In this document: in pieces, positions 1 to 7,267 of the stretch
Position numbering within the stretch: position 1 is the first letter of the stretch
How the letters are laid out: every line of letters starts with the position of its first letter
Assembly (NCBI GenBank): GCA_007133715.1
Contig: SLMF01000667.1
Coordinates: forward strand, 1 to 9,009
Direction of reading: 5' to 3'
Length of the DNA stretch: 9,009 bases
DNA from: Planctomycetaceae bacterium
Lineage (GTDB): Bacteria; Planctomycetota; Planctomycetia; Pirellulales; Pirellulaceae
Made by a program: the position numbers and the translations under genes
The notes under the pieces: generated by a model
What the model was told of the DNA's origin: nothing
Databases searched by the model: none
What the model saw: only the letters and a program-made list of their open reading frames with translations

Positions 1-938
1 CGCTGGTTGGAGACCGGACAGGTTTGGACCAGTTCGGACAGCACGCGGCGGTGGGTGATTTCACACACCGACACGCCGGTTTCCAGCACGCGGCGGCCGG
101 TCTGCTCGCAGACCACCACCGCCTCGGGTACCGTCACGTGGCCATCGTCGGTGGCCACCACCTGATACGATTCGCGTTGGCTGCGGGGACAGCGGAACGG
201 CGGGGGAGACACGTGCCCGTCAATCAGCCATTGCGCCCAACAGGTAAACGGCAATTCCTCGCGGGCATCCCCGATTTCAAAAATCAGCTTGCAGCGGAGG
301 TACTTGCACCAGATCAAGGTGGTCACGCTGCTGGCCGCCTTGTCCGGCTCGGGCTGCAACCGGCGGGCGGTCGCGAGCCATTCTTCCAGTTGGGAGCAGG
401 TCACTCGCAGGGAACGATCCACCGGTACCAGTCGCTCGGCGTGCAGGGATTCCAGCAGTTGCAGGTCGACCGCATTTCCTTCCGGCGTAGCATACGTGTG
501 CTCGAGACAACTGGCCCCCTTCCCCGCCTCGGGGCACTTCAGCCGCGTCACGCGGATCAAGGGATACTCATCCAGCGAACAACCGCCCAGCCGGACATGG
601 CCGCCTTCGACCGTGTAAGCATCGAACAAACGGGGGGTTAGCTGATGGACACTGGTCGGCTGGCAGGCCGGGGCGGCATGCACGACGTCGCCCAGCTGCT
701 GGAGTGCGTCGAAGGTGGCCGTGAGCAGCGCCGGGTCGGGGTCCGCCGCGGCCTTTTCCGACGCCTCGAGCCGCGCTTCGGCCCCGAGTCTCGCCTGGAA
801 CTCGGCTGGCACCTGGACAATCCAAACGCTCTCCGAGAGCTGGCTTACCGGCCAACCGAGTGTTTCCCAGGCCCAAAGGAGAAAACCCGACTCTTGTTGT
901 AAAGAGCCGTCTGGCAGCGGGGGTTGCGGAACGCTCAC
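1..938 (-). CDS. Unidentified Cys-rich protein with 15-residue Cys repeats (3' end outside window)
   Basis: I do not recognise this family. The leftward frame is open from a stop at 981-983 to the window edge, so 312 codons are visible and the C-terminus is missing. I found no in-frame ATG upstream of the conserved-looking sequence. The GTG at 936-938 is the best start, with a GAGAG-type purine stretch just before it. The protein opens with a Trp-rich segment (ESGFLLWAWETLGWPVSQL, about residues 16-34). An Ala/Glu-rich helical stretch follows, and then a Cys-rich body with KCPEAGKGASC and WCKYLRC. The visible end contains three Cys spaced exactly 15 residues apart (277, 292, 307), two of them in CEQTGRRVL and CEITHRRVL. 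Such Cys/Thr/Arg repeats suggest zinc binding (inference). No signal peptide or membrane helix is apparent. It lies 239 bp downstream of thrS on the same strand. Codon use is GC-rich like its neighbours. Confidence 0.8.
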   Translation of the reverse strand, partial: MSVPQPPLPDGSLQQESGFLLWAWETLGWPVSQLSESVWIVQVPAEFQARLGAEARLEASEKAAADPDPALLTATFDALQQLGDVVHAAPACQPTSVHQLTPRLFDAYTVEGGHVRLGGCSLDEYPLIRVTRLKCPEAGKGASCLEHTYATPEGNAVDLQLLESLHAERLVPVDRSLRVTCSQLEEWLATARRLQPEPDKAASSVTTLIWCKYLRCKLIFEIGDAREELPFTCWAQWLIDGHVSPPPFRCPRSQRESYQVVATDDGHVTVPEAVVVCEQTGRRVLETGVSVCEITHRRVLSELVQTCPVSNQ

Positions 939-999
939 AGCATCTCTCGTCTTGCAGGGCTCTACTGGAGAAGGTCCTTCTCACGAACTACCGAAGCCC

Positions 1000-1019
1000 G
1001 CCTCCGCGGAGCCGGAGGC
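1000..1019 (-). other. GC-rich hairpin between thrS and the downstream gene
   Basis: GCCTCCG (1000-1006) and CGGAGGC (1013-1019) form a perfect 7-bp stem with a 6-base loop. The flanking AAG/CTT-like bases may extend it imperfectly. It lies about 160 bases beyond the thrS stop and about 60 bases before the start of the next leftward gene. No U-run follows on either strand, so it is not a canonical intrinsic terminator. It could be a leader structure of the downstream gene or mere GC-rich chance pairing. Confidence 0.3.
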
Positions 1020-1074
1020 TTGGACGAGCCGCGGGAGACGGCCACGGCCGGGCTGCAGCCTGCCGATCCGAGGG

Positions 1075-1099
1075 CGAACCGGCACACACGAACCGGCAC
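1075..1099. repeat. Short tandem direct repeat (11 bp x2)
   Basis: CGAACCGGCAC occurs at 1075-1085 and again at 1089-1099, a 14-bp period. It lies in the 239-bp gap (939-1177) between thrS and the downstream gene. Nothing else in that gap is recognisable beyond GC-rich local palindromes. It could be a protein-binding site pair or a small duplication. Confidence 0.45.
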
Positions 1100-1177
1100 G
1101 TCCCGCAGGCTTGCGACCCGGTCTCCTGCCGCTCGTCTAGGTTAGCTTGACGTACTCGGGTGCGGTTTGCAACCCAG

Positions 1178-3376
1178 TCAATACTCGTGCTGGTGTTCCC
1201 CGTCCTCTTCCAAAGCCGCGAAGTCGCTGGTCACCACCTGGCGAACCGCCCGGGTTTGAATCTCGTCCGTCAAGCGATTCAGCGCGTCGTCCAAGGACAT
1301 GGCCCCCAGATTACCCTCCAACCGATCTCGCAAGGAAACCGCCCCCGATTCGGCTTCGCGAGGTCCCACGACCGCCATATAGGGGATCAGTTCCAGTTGC
1401 GCGTCGCGGATCTTGGCTTGCACCTTCGCGCTACGCAGGTCCGTGGTCACACGCAGCCCACGAGCCCGGCAACGCGCGGCAACCTGCAGAGCATACGGTT
1501 CCGTCTTTTCGCTGACCGGCAGCACCCGCAATTGTTCGGGGGCCAACCACAGCGGGAAAGCCCCCGCAAAATGCTCGATCAACATCCCCACAAAACGCTC
1601 GAGCGAGCCGAAAGGGGCTCGGTGGATCATCACCGGACGGTGCGGGCGGTTGTCCGCGCCGATGTACTCCAGTTCGAACCGCTCAGGCAAGCTGTAGTCC
1701 AGCTGGACCGTTCCCAGTTGCCACTGGCGGCCGATGCAGTCGCGGACCATGAAATCGGCTTTGGGCCCGTAAAACGCCGCCTCGCCTTCGACCGCTCGAA
1801 ACTCCATCCCCGAATCGCCCAACACCCGCCGCAACGCGGCTTCCGCACGCGACCAATTCTCCTCGCTGCCCACATATTTGTCGCTGTGCGGATCGCGTAA
1901 CGATAACTGGACCCGATAATCCGTCAAACCGACACTCTCCAGCACAAATCGCGTCAGTTCCAAGGTCGCCTGGAATTCGTCCTCCACCTGCTCCGGAGTG
2001 CAGAACAAATGGGCATCGTCCTGCGTCAACCCGCGAACGCGTAGTAAACCGTTCAACTCGCCCGTCTGTTCATGCCGGTACACGGTTCCGAATTCCGCCA
2101 GCCGCACCGGCAACTCGCGGTAGCTCCGCGGTTGCGATTTGTACATCTGCACATGATGCGGGCAGTTCATCGGCTTCAACAGATAACGCTCCTGCTGCTG
2201 TTGCCAAGCCCGCAAACTGGCCGCTCGCCCCCCCGGCGGATCGTCCGGCGAATAGCCACACTCCTCCCGCTTCCAACCTAAAACGGTCGCGGCCTGCAGC
2301 AACTGGCGCTCGTCCTCCGCCGCAAACTGACCCGCTTCCGGAACTTCCAGACGCTGAATCAGCTGGTCCACCAACTGGCCTGCCGGATGATGGAACACCG
2401 GCGCGAACTGGGATTCGCGATAATAGGGGAAGTGACCGCTGGTCTCATATAACTCAACCCTCCCGATGTGGGGAGAGTAAACCGGCTGATATCCCCGCGA
2501 AAGCAACTCGGCCTTGATGAACTCCTCCAGCAAGGAACGGACCATGGCACCCTTGGGCAGCCAGAGGCACAATCCGGAACCGACGTACGGATCGATTTCG
2601 AACAACCGCAGCCTGCGTCCCAAGACGCGATGATCGCGACGTTTGGCTTCCTCCAGCTGCTTGAGATAGCGGTCCAAATCAGCACGGCGAAACCAGGCCG
2701 TGCCGTACAGCCGCTGCAGCTGCCGGTTGCGGGCGTCGCCTTTCCAGTAGGAACCGGCGACCGAAAGCAATTTGAAAGCACCCACCCGCCGGGCATCCGG
2801 CAGATGCGGCCCGCGGCACAAATCCAGGAACTCGCCCTGCCGGTAGAAACTGAGGGTGGCATGATCGGCCAAACCGGTTTCGATGTGTTCCACCTTCAGC
2901 GTTTGGTTCAGATCGGCGCAGACCGCCAACGCTTGCTGACGATCCATTTCCAAGCGTTCGAACGGCTCGCCCAACTCGATCAGCCGGCTCATTTCGGCTT
3001 CGATCGCCGCGAAATCCTCCTCGCTCAGCTTATGCTCCATATCGAAGTCGTAGTAGAACCCCTGGCCCAATGTGGGTCCGAAGGCCAACGATACGTTAGG
3101 GAACAGTCGCATCACGGCGCGGGCCATCAGATGGGCACACGAATGCCGCAACACCCCCAATGAAGACGTGTCGCGTTCGGTCAGCAGACGCAGCTCTATC
3201 GGTCGGTTCGATGTCAGTTCCTCCAGGGTGCGGGTGGCATCCACCACCTGACCCGCCACCTCAGCGGCTACCACGGCGGCAGCCAGACGTGGACCGATCG
3301 CCCGCGCTACGTCCAACGCGGTGGCCTCGTCCGGATACGAAGGGACCGAACCATCGGGTAATTGAACCTCGATCAT
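1178..3376 (-). CDS. thrS: Threonine--tRNA ligase (ThrRS) with a large insertion
   Basis: This is the cytosolic class II synthetase that charges tRNA-Thr, 732 aa. The domains run in order. A TGS domain is at about 1-65 (MIEVQLPDG). The editing/SAD domain follows at about 66-235, with metal-site motifs HSCAH (H78, H82) and CRGPH (C187, H191). The catalytic core has motif 1 near 285-320, NCPHH (zinc Cys C405), motif 2 ([10 protein letters not shown]), DDAH (zinc His H456) and motif 3 ([13 protein letters not shown], zinc His H585). The anticodon-binding domain is at about 612-705. All three expected zinc ligands are present. Most bacterial ThrRS are about 640 aa. The excess is mainly an insert of about 65 residues (about 330-395) between motif 1 and NCPHH, plus a tail of about 20 residues. 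I chose ATG 3374-3376 because GAGGAG lies 5 bases upstream. The TTG one codon earlier would leave only 2 bases. infC does not follow it, unlike in many bacteria. Confidence 0.97.
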   Translation of the reverse strand: MIEVQLPDGSVPSYPDEATALDVARAIGPRLAAAVVAAEVAGQVVDATRTLEELTSNRPIELRLLTERDTSSLGVLRHSCAHLMARAVMRLFPNVSLAFGPTLGQGFYYDFDMEHKLSEEDFAAIEAEMSRLIELGEPFERLEMDRQQALAVCADLNQTLKVEHIETGLADHATLSFYRQGEFLDLCRGPHLPDARRVGAFKLLSVAGSYWKGDARNRQLQRLYGTAWFRRADLDRYLKQLEEAKRRDHRVLGRRLRLFEIDPYVGSGLCLWLPKGAMVRSLLEEFIKAELLSRGYQPVYSPHIGRVELYETSGHFPYYRESQFAPVFHHPAGQLVDQLIQRLEVPEAGQFAAEDERQLLQAATVLGWKREECGYSPDDPPGGRAASLRAWQQQQERYLLKPMNCPHHVQMYKSQPRSYRELPVRLAEFGTVYRHEQTGELNGLLRVRGLTQDDAHLFCTPEQVEDEFQATLELTRFVLESVGLTDYRVQLSLRDPHSDKYVGSEENWSRAEAALRRVLGDSGMEFRAVEGEAAFYGPKADFMVRDCIGRQWQLGTVQLDYSLPERFELEYIGADNRPHRPVMIHRAPFGSLERFVGMLIEHFAGAFPLWLAPEQLRVLPVSEKTEPYALQVAARCRARGLRVTTDLRSAKVQAKIRDAQLELIPYMAVVGPREAESGAVSLRDRLEGNLGAMSLDDALNRLTDEIQTRAVRQVVTSDFAALEEDGEHQHEY

Positions 3377-3381
3377 CAATG

Positions 3382-3387
3382 CTCCTC
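3382..3387 (-). promoter_or_regulatory. Ribosome binding site of thrS
   Basis: On the leftward strand GAGGAG lies 5 bases before the ATG at 3376. It decides the start in favour of that ATG over the adjacent TTG at 3379. Confidence 0.75.
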
Positions 3388-3397
3388 GACTTGAAGT

Positions 3398-3433
3398 CCC
3401 GGGTTTCCGGGTCCGCCTTTACGAAGGGCGGTC
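3398..3433 (-). promoter_or_regulatory. Two hairpins in the presumed thrS leader
   Basis: Two small inverted repeats lie just upstream of the thrS Shine-Dalgarno. The proximal one pairs CCCGG (3398-3402) with CCGGG (3407-3411) around a 4-base loop. The next pairs CCGCC (3413-3417) with GGCGG (3427-3431) around 9 bases, with two further possible G-C pairs beyond one mismatch. Known bacterial thrS genes are often controlled in their leaders, by T-box in Firmicutes and by autogenous operator hairpins in E. coli. No T-box sequence is visible here, so any regulatory role is inference. Confidence 0.35.
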
Positions 3434-3472
3434 CGCGGAGAGAACAAGTCTAAACGGTGGCGGCGATTCTGG

Positions 3473-3509
3473 GTAGGTCAGGCTTGCCGTGCTCACCCTG
3501 TACCTGACC
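3473..3509. repeat. Inverted repeat in the thrS/cupin divergent region
   Basis: GGTCAGG (3476-3482) and CCTGACC (3503-3509) are perfect 7-bp inverted arms around 20 bases. The left arm starts with GTAGGTC, the same seven bases that open the REP-like arm at 7091. It may therefore be a decayed member of that repeat family. Alternatively it is an operator in the gap between divergent genes. Confidence 0.4.
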
Positions 3510-3571
3510 GACGCGAGCGTTAAGATAAGGGGTTCACCAACGCATGTTCCCGCCCCTTGGAGAAGCCGTCC

Positions 3572-3937
3572 ATGCCCGCATCCTCCGCCCGTCGCGGTTA
3601 CGAAATCGCCGATTTTGCCACCCTGCCCGGTGTGGAATGCCCTTGCGGTACCGCCCGCCGAGCGTTTGGGGACGTCGCCGACTTTCCGGGGACGATTCAC
3701 GTCACCCAGATTGCCGCCGACGCCCGCGTGCACTACCACAAACGGCTGACGGAAACCTACTACTTCCTTGAATGCGGGCCGGATGCTCGGCTCCAGTTGG
3801 ATAACGAGATCTTGCCCGTGCATCCGGGAATGTGCGTGTTGATCCGGCCCGGTACCCGGCATCGGGCGATCGGTCGGATGAGAGTGCTGATCGTCGTGCT
3901 GCCGAAATTCGACCCCCGGGACGAGTGGTTCGATTGA
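3572..3937 (+). CDS. Small single-domain cupin protein
   Basis: 121 aa, a one-domain cupin (six-stranded beta-barrel fold). Motif 1 is visible as HYHKRLTE with Gly a few residues on (CG), matching the HxH(x4)E pattern of the metal ligands. Motif 2 is PGMCVLIRPGTRH, giving the fourth His ligand. The protein is presumably cytosolic because no signal peptide is visible. It probably binds a divalent metal. Its substrate cannot be told from sequence, since small cupins include dioxygenases, isomerases and sugar- or auxin-type binding proteins. I chose ATG 3572 because GGAG (3559-3562) sits 9 bases upstream. The in-frame TTG at 3557 overlaps that site. The gene is divergent from thrS and followed after 56 bp by the propeller lipoprotein gene. 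Confidence 0.88.
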   Translation: MPASSARRGYEIADFATLPGVECPCGTARRAFGDVADFPGTIHVTQIAADARVHYHKRLTETYYFLECGPDARLQLDNEILPVHPGMCVLIRPGTRHRAIGRMRVLIVVLPKFDPRDEWFD

Positions 3938-3993
3938 GCTGGTGAGTGCGGGAATACGAGGATGTTTCGCGAGAGCGAGGGAGATTCTGACTG

Positions 3994-5814
3994 ATGATGT
4001 TGCGAATACCGTCTGTGGGACTTGTCAGCACCCTGATCGTGGCGATCGGTATCAGCGGGGGATGCGGCCCTGCCCCTCCGGAGGCTGTGCCGCCGTCGCC
4101 CCAAGTCACGGACCCAGCCGACCATGACCCGGTAGGCGATCCCGAGTTGCTGGACCTGCCCGAGCCCGAGCTGCCTGACCCGGATATGCCTGACCCGGCG
4201 CCGGGTGAGGAGGTGGAACCGGAGCAGGTCGAGGAGCCTGCGGTGGAGGAGCCGGACGCGGCGGTGATTCCGGAGCCCGGGGCGCCGCCACCGGCGGAAA
4301 CGGTCGTTTCAGAACCCGTGATTTCGGGGGATTGGCCCTGTTGGGGTGGGGACCCGCAGCGGAATTTGATCAACCCGACGACGGGGTTCGCCGCCGTCTT
4401 CGATCCGTCTCACCCGGTTGACGACCCGCAGCGACTGAGCGGGGTCCCCGGGATCCCGCTCGACGAGCTGAACATTCGGTGGACGGCCGAACTGGGTTCT
4501 CAGACCTATGGCAATCCGGTCGTCTCGAACGGCCGGGTGTTTGTGGGCACGAACAATGCCGCCGAGTACCGCCCGCAGCACGAGGGGGATCGCGGGGTGC
4601 TGCTGTGTTTCGACGAGGAAACGGGCGAGTTCCTCTGGCAGCTGACGCGAGAGAAGATGCCGACGGGGCGGATCAACGACTGGCCCGAACAGGGTATCGC
4701 CTCCACGCCGTTTGTCGAGGGAGATCGGATGTGGTTGGTGACCAATCGCTGTGAGCTGATTTGTTTGGATGTCCACGGATTCCACAACGGCGAAAACTCG
4801 GGACCGTACACGGACGAGGTGGATACCGAGTTGCAGGATGCGGACATCGTCTGGGTCCTGGATATGTTCGAGGAACTGGATGTGTTTCCCCACAACTTGG
4901 CCAACAGTTCGCCGGTGGTTCATGGCGACCTGGTGTACGTGCTGACTTCGCATGGCGTGGACGAGGACCTGAGCACGGTGCCCAATCCGCACGCGCCGTC
5001 GTTTTTGGCGGTGAACAAGCACACGGGCGAAGTCGTCTGGTCGGATAATTCGCCCGGGGATCAGATCCTGCACGGTCAATGGGGTTCGCCCGCGATCGGC
5101 ATCGTGAATGGTCAGGCCCAGGTATATTTTCCGGGAGGCGATGGCTGGCTGTACGCCTTGGAAGCCGAAACGGGCGAACTTATCTGGAAATTCGACTTGA
5201 ATCCGAAGGGTTCGGTGTGGGAGATGGGCGGCCGCGGGACGCGGAACAGCGTGATCGCGACGCCCGTGTTCTACGAAGACAGCGTGGTGCTGGGGGTCGG
5301 TCAGGACCCGGAACACGGCGAGGGTCTGGGGCACATCTACCGCATCGATGCTACCAAGACGGGGGATGTCAGCCCCGAGATAGAAGAGGGCGAGCCGAAC
5401 CCGAACTCGGCGTTGATCTGGCACTTGGGGGGAATCGATACGGACGGAACGCAGACGGGCGAGGAGGGCGCGGAGGCTTTTCGACGGACCCTTTCGACCG
5501 TGGCGATTTACGAGGGCTTGGTTTACGCCCCCGATTTGAGTGGTCGGGTGCACTGTATCGATTTCGCGACCGGGCGACGCTATTGGGAAGCCGATATTTT
5601 GGCGGCCGTTTGGGGGTCTCCGATGGCTGCTGACGGACGGGTTTTTCTGGGCGATGAGGACGGGATCCTGTGGATCTTCCGGGCGGGCAAGTCGCTGGAA
5701 GGGGCCTCCAGCTTGGAATTCCAAGCCTCGATCTACAGCACCCCCACCCTTGCCAACGGCACCCTGTTCCTCAGTGATCGCACGCAATTGTACGCGATCG
5801 AGATTCATGACTGA
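3994..5814 (+). CDS. PQQ-binding-like beta-propeller protein, probable lipoprotein
   Basis: 606 aa. The N-terminus ([19 protein letters not shown]) is a short hydrophobic export signal followed by SGGC. Cys24 would be the lipidated residue, although the lipobox is imperfect (Ser at -3). Residues of about 26-110 form a Pro/Glu/Asp-rich stalk with repeated D-P and E-P units, likely a flexible spacer from the membrane. From about 113 ([11 protein letters not shown]) to the end there are propeller blades with the recurring TG-E-x-x-W signature: ETGEFLW, HTGEVVW, ETGELIW and a variant ATGRRYW. This is the architecture of PQQ/BamB-like repeat proteins, which are abundant in planctomycetes. I see no complete set of quinoprotein dehydrogenase catalytic motifs, so a binding or scaffold role is as likely as an enzyme. 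AGGGAG lies about 10 bases before the ATG. A second ATG at 3997 is equally possible. Confidence 0.9.
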   Translation: MMLRIPSVGLVSTLIVAIGISGGCGPAPPEAVPPSPQVTDPADHDPVGDPELLDLPEPELPDPDMPDPAPGEEVEPEQVEEPAVEEPDAAVIPEPGAPPPAETVVSEPVISGDWPCWGGDPQRNLINPTTGFAAVFDPSHPVDDPQRLSGVPGIPLDELNIRWTAELGSQTYGNPVVSNGRVFVGTNNAAEYRPQHEGDRGVLLCFDEETGEFLWQLTREKMPTGRINDWPEQGIASTPFVEGDRMWLVTNRCELICLDVHGFHNGENSGPYTDEVDTELQDADIVWVLDMFEELDVFPHNLANSSPVVHGDLVYVLTSHGVDEDLSTVPNPHAPSFLAVNKHTGEVVWSDNSPGDQILHGQWGSPAIGIVNGQAQVYFPGGDGWLYALEAETGELIWKFDLNPKGSVWEMGGRGTRNSVIATPVFYEDSVVLGVGQDPEHGEGLGHIYRIDATKTGDVSPEIEEGEPNPNSALIWHLGGIDTDGTQTGEEGAEAFRRTLSTVAIYEGLVYAPDLSGRVHCIDFATGRRYWEADILAAVWGSPMAADGRVFLGDEDGILWIFRAGKSLEGASSLEFQASIYSTPTLANGTLFLSDRTQLYAIEIHD

Positions 5815-5865
5815 TGTTTCGCCCCACTTGACCTGCCGCGGGCGATTCGTAAGGTAACCCACAAG

Positions 5866-5891
5866 GCCGTCCGGCGGATGTCTTGGACGGC
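5866..5891 (+). other. Hairpin between the propeller and DHS-like genes
   Basis: GCCGTCC (5866-5872) pairs perfectly with GGACGGC (5885-5891) around a 12-base loop, about 50 bases after the propeller stop. There is no T-run, so a Rho-independent terminator is doubtful. It spans the alternative upstream ATG at 5878, which is one reason to prefer a later start for the next gene. GGCGGAT is also repeated at 5873-5879 and 5889-5895. Confidence 0.35.
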
Positions 5892-5931
5892 GGATCGCCC
5901 ACGCCTCTTGTCAACGAAAACGCACATACCT

Positions 5932-7038
5932 ATGTCCCAACGTTCCTTGCATGATGGCCGAGAGGACGGGCTGGCACCCCTGGAGAGCCTGAGACTGGAT
6001 CACGTGAACTCGTTCGCCGACTTGGTGCGAGCGATGTCCCGCACCGCGTTCGGCGGTCGCCAACTGGGGGAAGCGGCGGACGTGCTGCTGGAGATGGCGG
6101 GCAACCCGCGTTGCAGCATGATCCTTACCCTCTCCGGTGCCATGACCGTCGCCAAACAGGGACATATCATCTGCCAGATGATCGACCGTGGCCTGGTCCA
6201 AGCGGTGGTGGCGACCGGGGCCCTGATCGCACATGGGATGACCGAGTCGATCGGGTTGACGCATTACCGGTATGAACCGGGCGCTTCGGATACGCAGTTG
6301 TTTCAGCGGGGTTACAATCGGATTTACGATACGCTGGAAATGGAAGCGAATCTGGACGATGTGGAGAGTCTGGTCCGCAGTGTGTTGCAGGAGCGACGTC
6401 CGGCGGACGGGATCTGGTCTTCCGCCCGTCTGTGTCAGATGTTGGGTCAGCGGCTGGACGAAATGGACGAGGGGCCGGGGATTCTGCGCAGCGCCTTTCG
6501 CCGGGATGTTCCCGTGTTCATCCCTGCCTTTACCGACAGCGAATTGGGTTTGGACGTCGCGATCTGGGCCATGTTGAAGACGTTCCAGGCGGAGAGCAAG
6601 GAGGTCACGGCGTTGGGGCCGGAGGAGGTGTATTCGGCCGTACCGAATTTCAATCCGTTTTTGGACCTGCAGCAATACGCGCGTCTGATCGCCGCGACGG
6701 ACGAGTTGGGCGTGTTCACGATCGGAGGCGGCGTGCCTCGTAACTGGGCGCAGCAGGTGGGCCCCTATTTCGACATCACGAATCACCGTTTGGGGACGCG
6801 GATGCCCGCCGCCCGTTTCCGCTATGGCGTGCGGATCTGTCCCGAACCGGTGCATTGGGGCGGGCTGTCCGGGTGTACTTACTCGGAAGGCGTCAGTTGG
6901 GGCAAGTTCCTGCCACGCGACGAGGGAGGACGCTATGCCGAAGTGTATGCCGATGCCACGGTCGTCCTGCCGCTGCTGATGAAAGCGGTGTTCGAGCAAC
7001 TGGACCAACCGGCGGGTCGGGAGTCTCAGGACCCATAA
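5932..7038 (+). CDS. Deoxyhypusine synthase family protein (probable polyamine aminobutyl/aminopropyl-type transferase)
   Basis: 368 aa, close to the length of human DHS. Family landmarks run in order. The NAD-binding start is TLSGAMTVAKQGHIICQMI with VVATGALIAHG. Next come GYNRIYDTL, PVFIPAFTDSELG and FTIGGGV. Then comes YSEGVSWGKF, whose Lys325 aligns with the catalytic lysine that carries the imine intermediate, and finally VYADATVVLPLL. DHS enzymes use NAD and spermidine to modify eIF5A. Bacteria lack that partner, so bacterial members presumably act on free polyamines or another amine acceptor (inference). By eye, the His after the GGG turn and some acidic spermidine-pocket residues are not conserved. 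Start: ATG 5932 begins the family-like part (MSQRSLHDGRED). An in-frame ATG at 5878 would add 18 unconvincing residues across a hairpin. Neither has a clear Shine-Dalgarno. Cytosolic. Confidence 0.9.
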   Translation: MSQRSLHDGREDGLAPLESLRLDHVNSFADLVRAMSRTAFGGRQLGEAADVLLEMAGNPRCSMILTLSGAMTVAKQGHIICQMIDRGLVQAVVATGALIAHGMTESIGLTHYRYEPGASDTQLFQRGYNRIYDTLEMEANLDDVESLVRSVLQERRPADGIWSSARLCQMLGQRLDEMDEGPGILRSAFRRDVPVFIPAFTDSELGLDVAIWAMLKTFQAESKEVTALGPEEVYSAVPNFNPFLDLQQYARLIAATDELGVFTIGGGVPRNWAQQVGPYFDITNHRLGTRMPAARFRYGVRICPEPVHWGGLSGCTYSEGVSWGKFLPRDEGGRYAEVYADATVVLPLLMKAVFEQLDQPAGRESQDP

Positions 7039-7114
7039 TTCGAGTGTCTACGAAGGGACAAACCAAGCCGCGCGCGGTATCAATCGGTCCGTAGGTCGGG
7101 AATTCCTGCCCGAC

Positions 7115-7149
7115 GGACGTGTTATAATCGACAAGAACGTCCAATTTTT
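7115..7149 (+). terminator. Possible terminator after the DHS-like gene
   Basis: GGACGT (7115-7120) and ACGTCC (7137-7142) pair over 6 bp and are followed directly by AATTTTT (7143-7149). This is a terminator-like layout, but the loop of 16 bases is long and the stem short. It lies inside the MITE-like element, about 80 bases beyond the stop of the DHS-like gene. Confidence 0.35.
7123..7128 (+). promoter_or_regulatory. Perfect TATAAT -10-like hexamer
   Basis: TATAAT sits 140 bases before the start codon of the sheath gene, in an otherwise GC-rich gap. No convincing -35 hexamer is seen at 16-18 bases upstream, where the repeat arm lies. It could be a promoter for the rightward sheath gene supplied by the MITE-like element. 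It also falls in the loop of the terminator-like hairpin, so the two readings compete. Confidence 0.35.
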
Positions 7150-7252
7150 CACGAATCCCTCACTGCGGATCCACCCTGGGGATCGTCGGGCAGGAATGCC
7201 CAACCTGCGGGGAGGGCGCTGATCTGAACTGCTTCTCGCTTACAACTCGCTC

Positions 7253-7260
7253 AAGAAAGG
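7253..7260 (+). promoter_or_regulatory. Ribosome binding site of the sheath fusion gene
   Basis: AAGAAAGG ends 7 bases before ATG 7268. It supports that ATG as the start and is one of the clearer Shine-Dalgarno sites in this window. Confidence 0.6.
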
Positions 7261-7267
7261 TTTGCCG

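Larger units (their letters stand above)
7091..7208. repeat. MITE/REP-like element: two inverted palindromic arms
   Basis: The arms at 7091-7114 and 7185-7208 are inverted copies, 21 of 24 positions matching, around a 70-bp centre. The left arm is itself a hairpin (GTCGGG...CCCGAC). The right arm folds less perfectly (GGGCA...TGCCC). Two REP-type palindromes head to head over about 118 bp resemble a BIME or a small non-autonomous MITE. It occupies half of the 229-bp gap between the DHS-like and sheath genes. No transposase gene is visible nearby. Confidence 0.7.

Noticed and set aside
24..641. 205-codon rightward open frame at the left edge
   Set aside because: It starts with TTG and is rich in His/Gly/Arg. 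The opposite strand encodes a continuous, better-balanced protein with regular Cys repeats over the same bases.
1160..1900. 246-codon rightward open frame inside thrS
   Set aside because: It is antisense to the ThrRS anticodon-binding and motif 3 regions, which are unmistakable.
3521..3526. TAAGAT as a -10 box for the cupin gene
   Set aside because: It matches only 4 of 6 bases and no -35 sequence is found at a sensible distance. The evidence is too weak to list.
4309..5862. 517-codon open frame antisense to the propeller gene
   Set aside because: The sense frame has clear family motifs. The antisense protein is Arg/Pro/His-rich without recognisable features, as expected for a shadow in GC-rich DNA.
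5911..7008. 365-codon open frame antisense to the DHS-like gene
   Set aside because: It is the mirror of a well-matched enzyme family. Its composition (His, Arg, Gln-rich) is typical of antisense translation.
7091..7208. CRISPR or tRNA-like structure
   Set aside because: There are only two arms, in inverted rather than direct orientation. No spacer series, cloverleaf or CCA end is visible.
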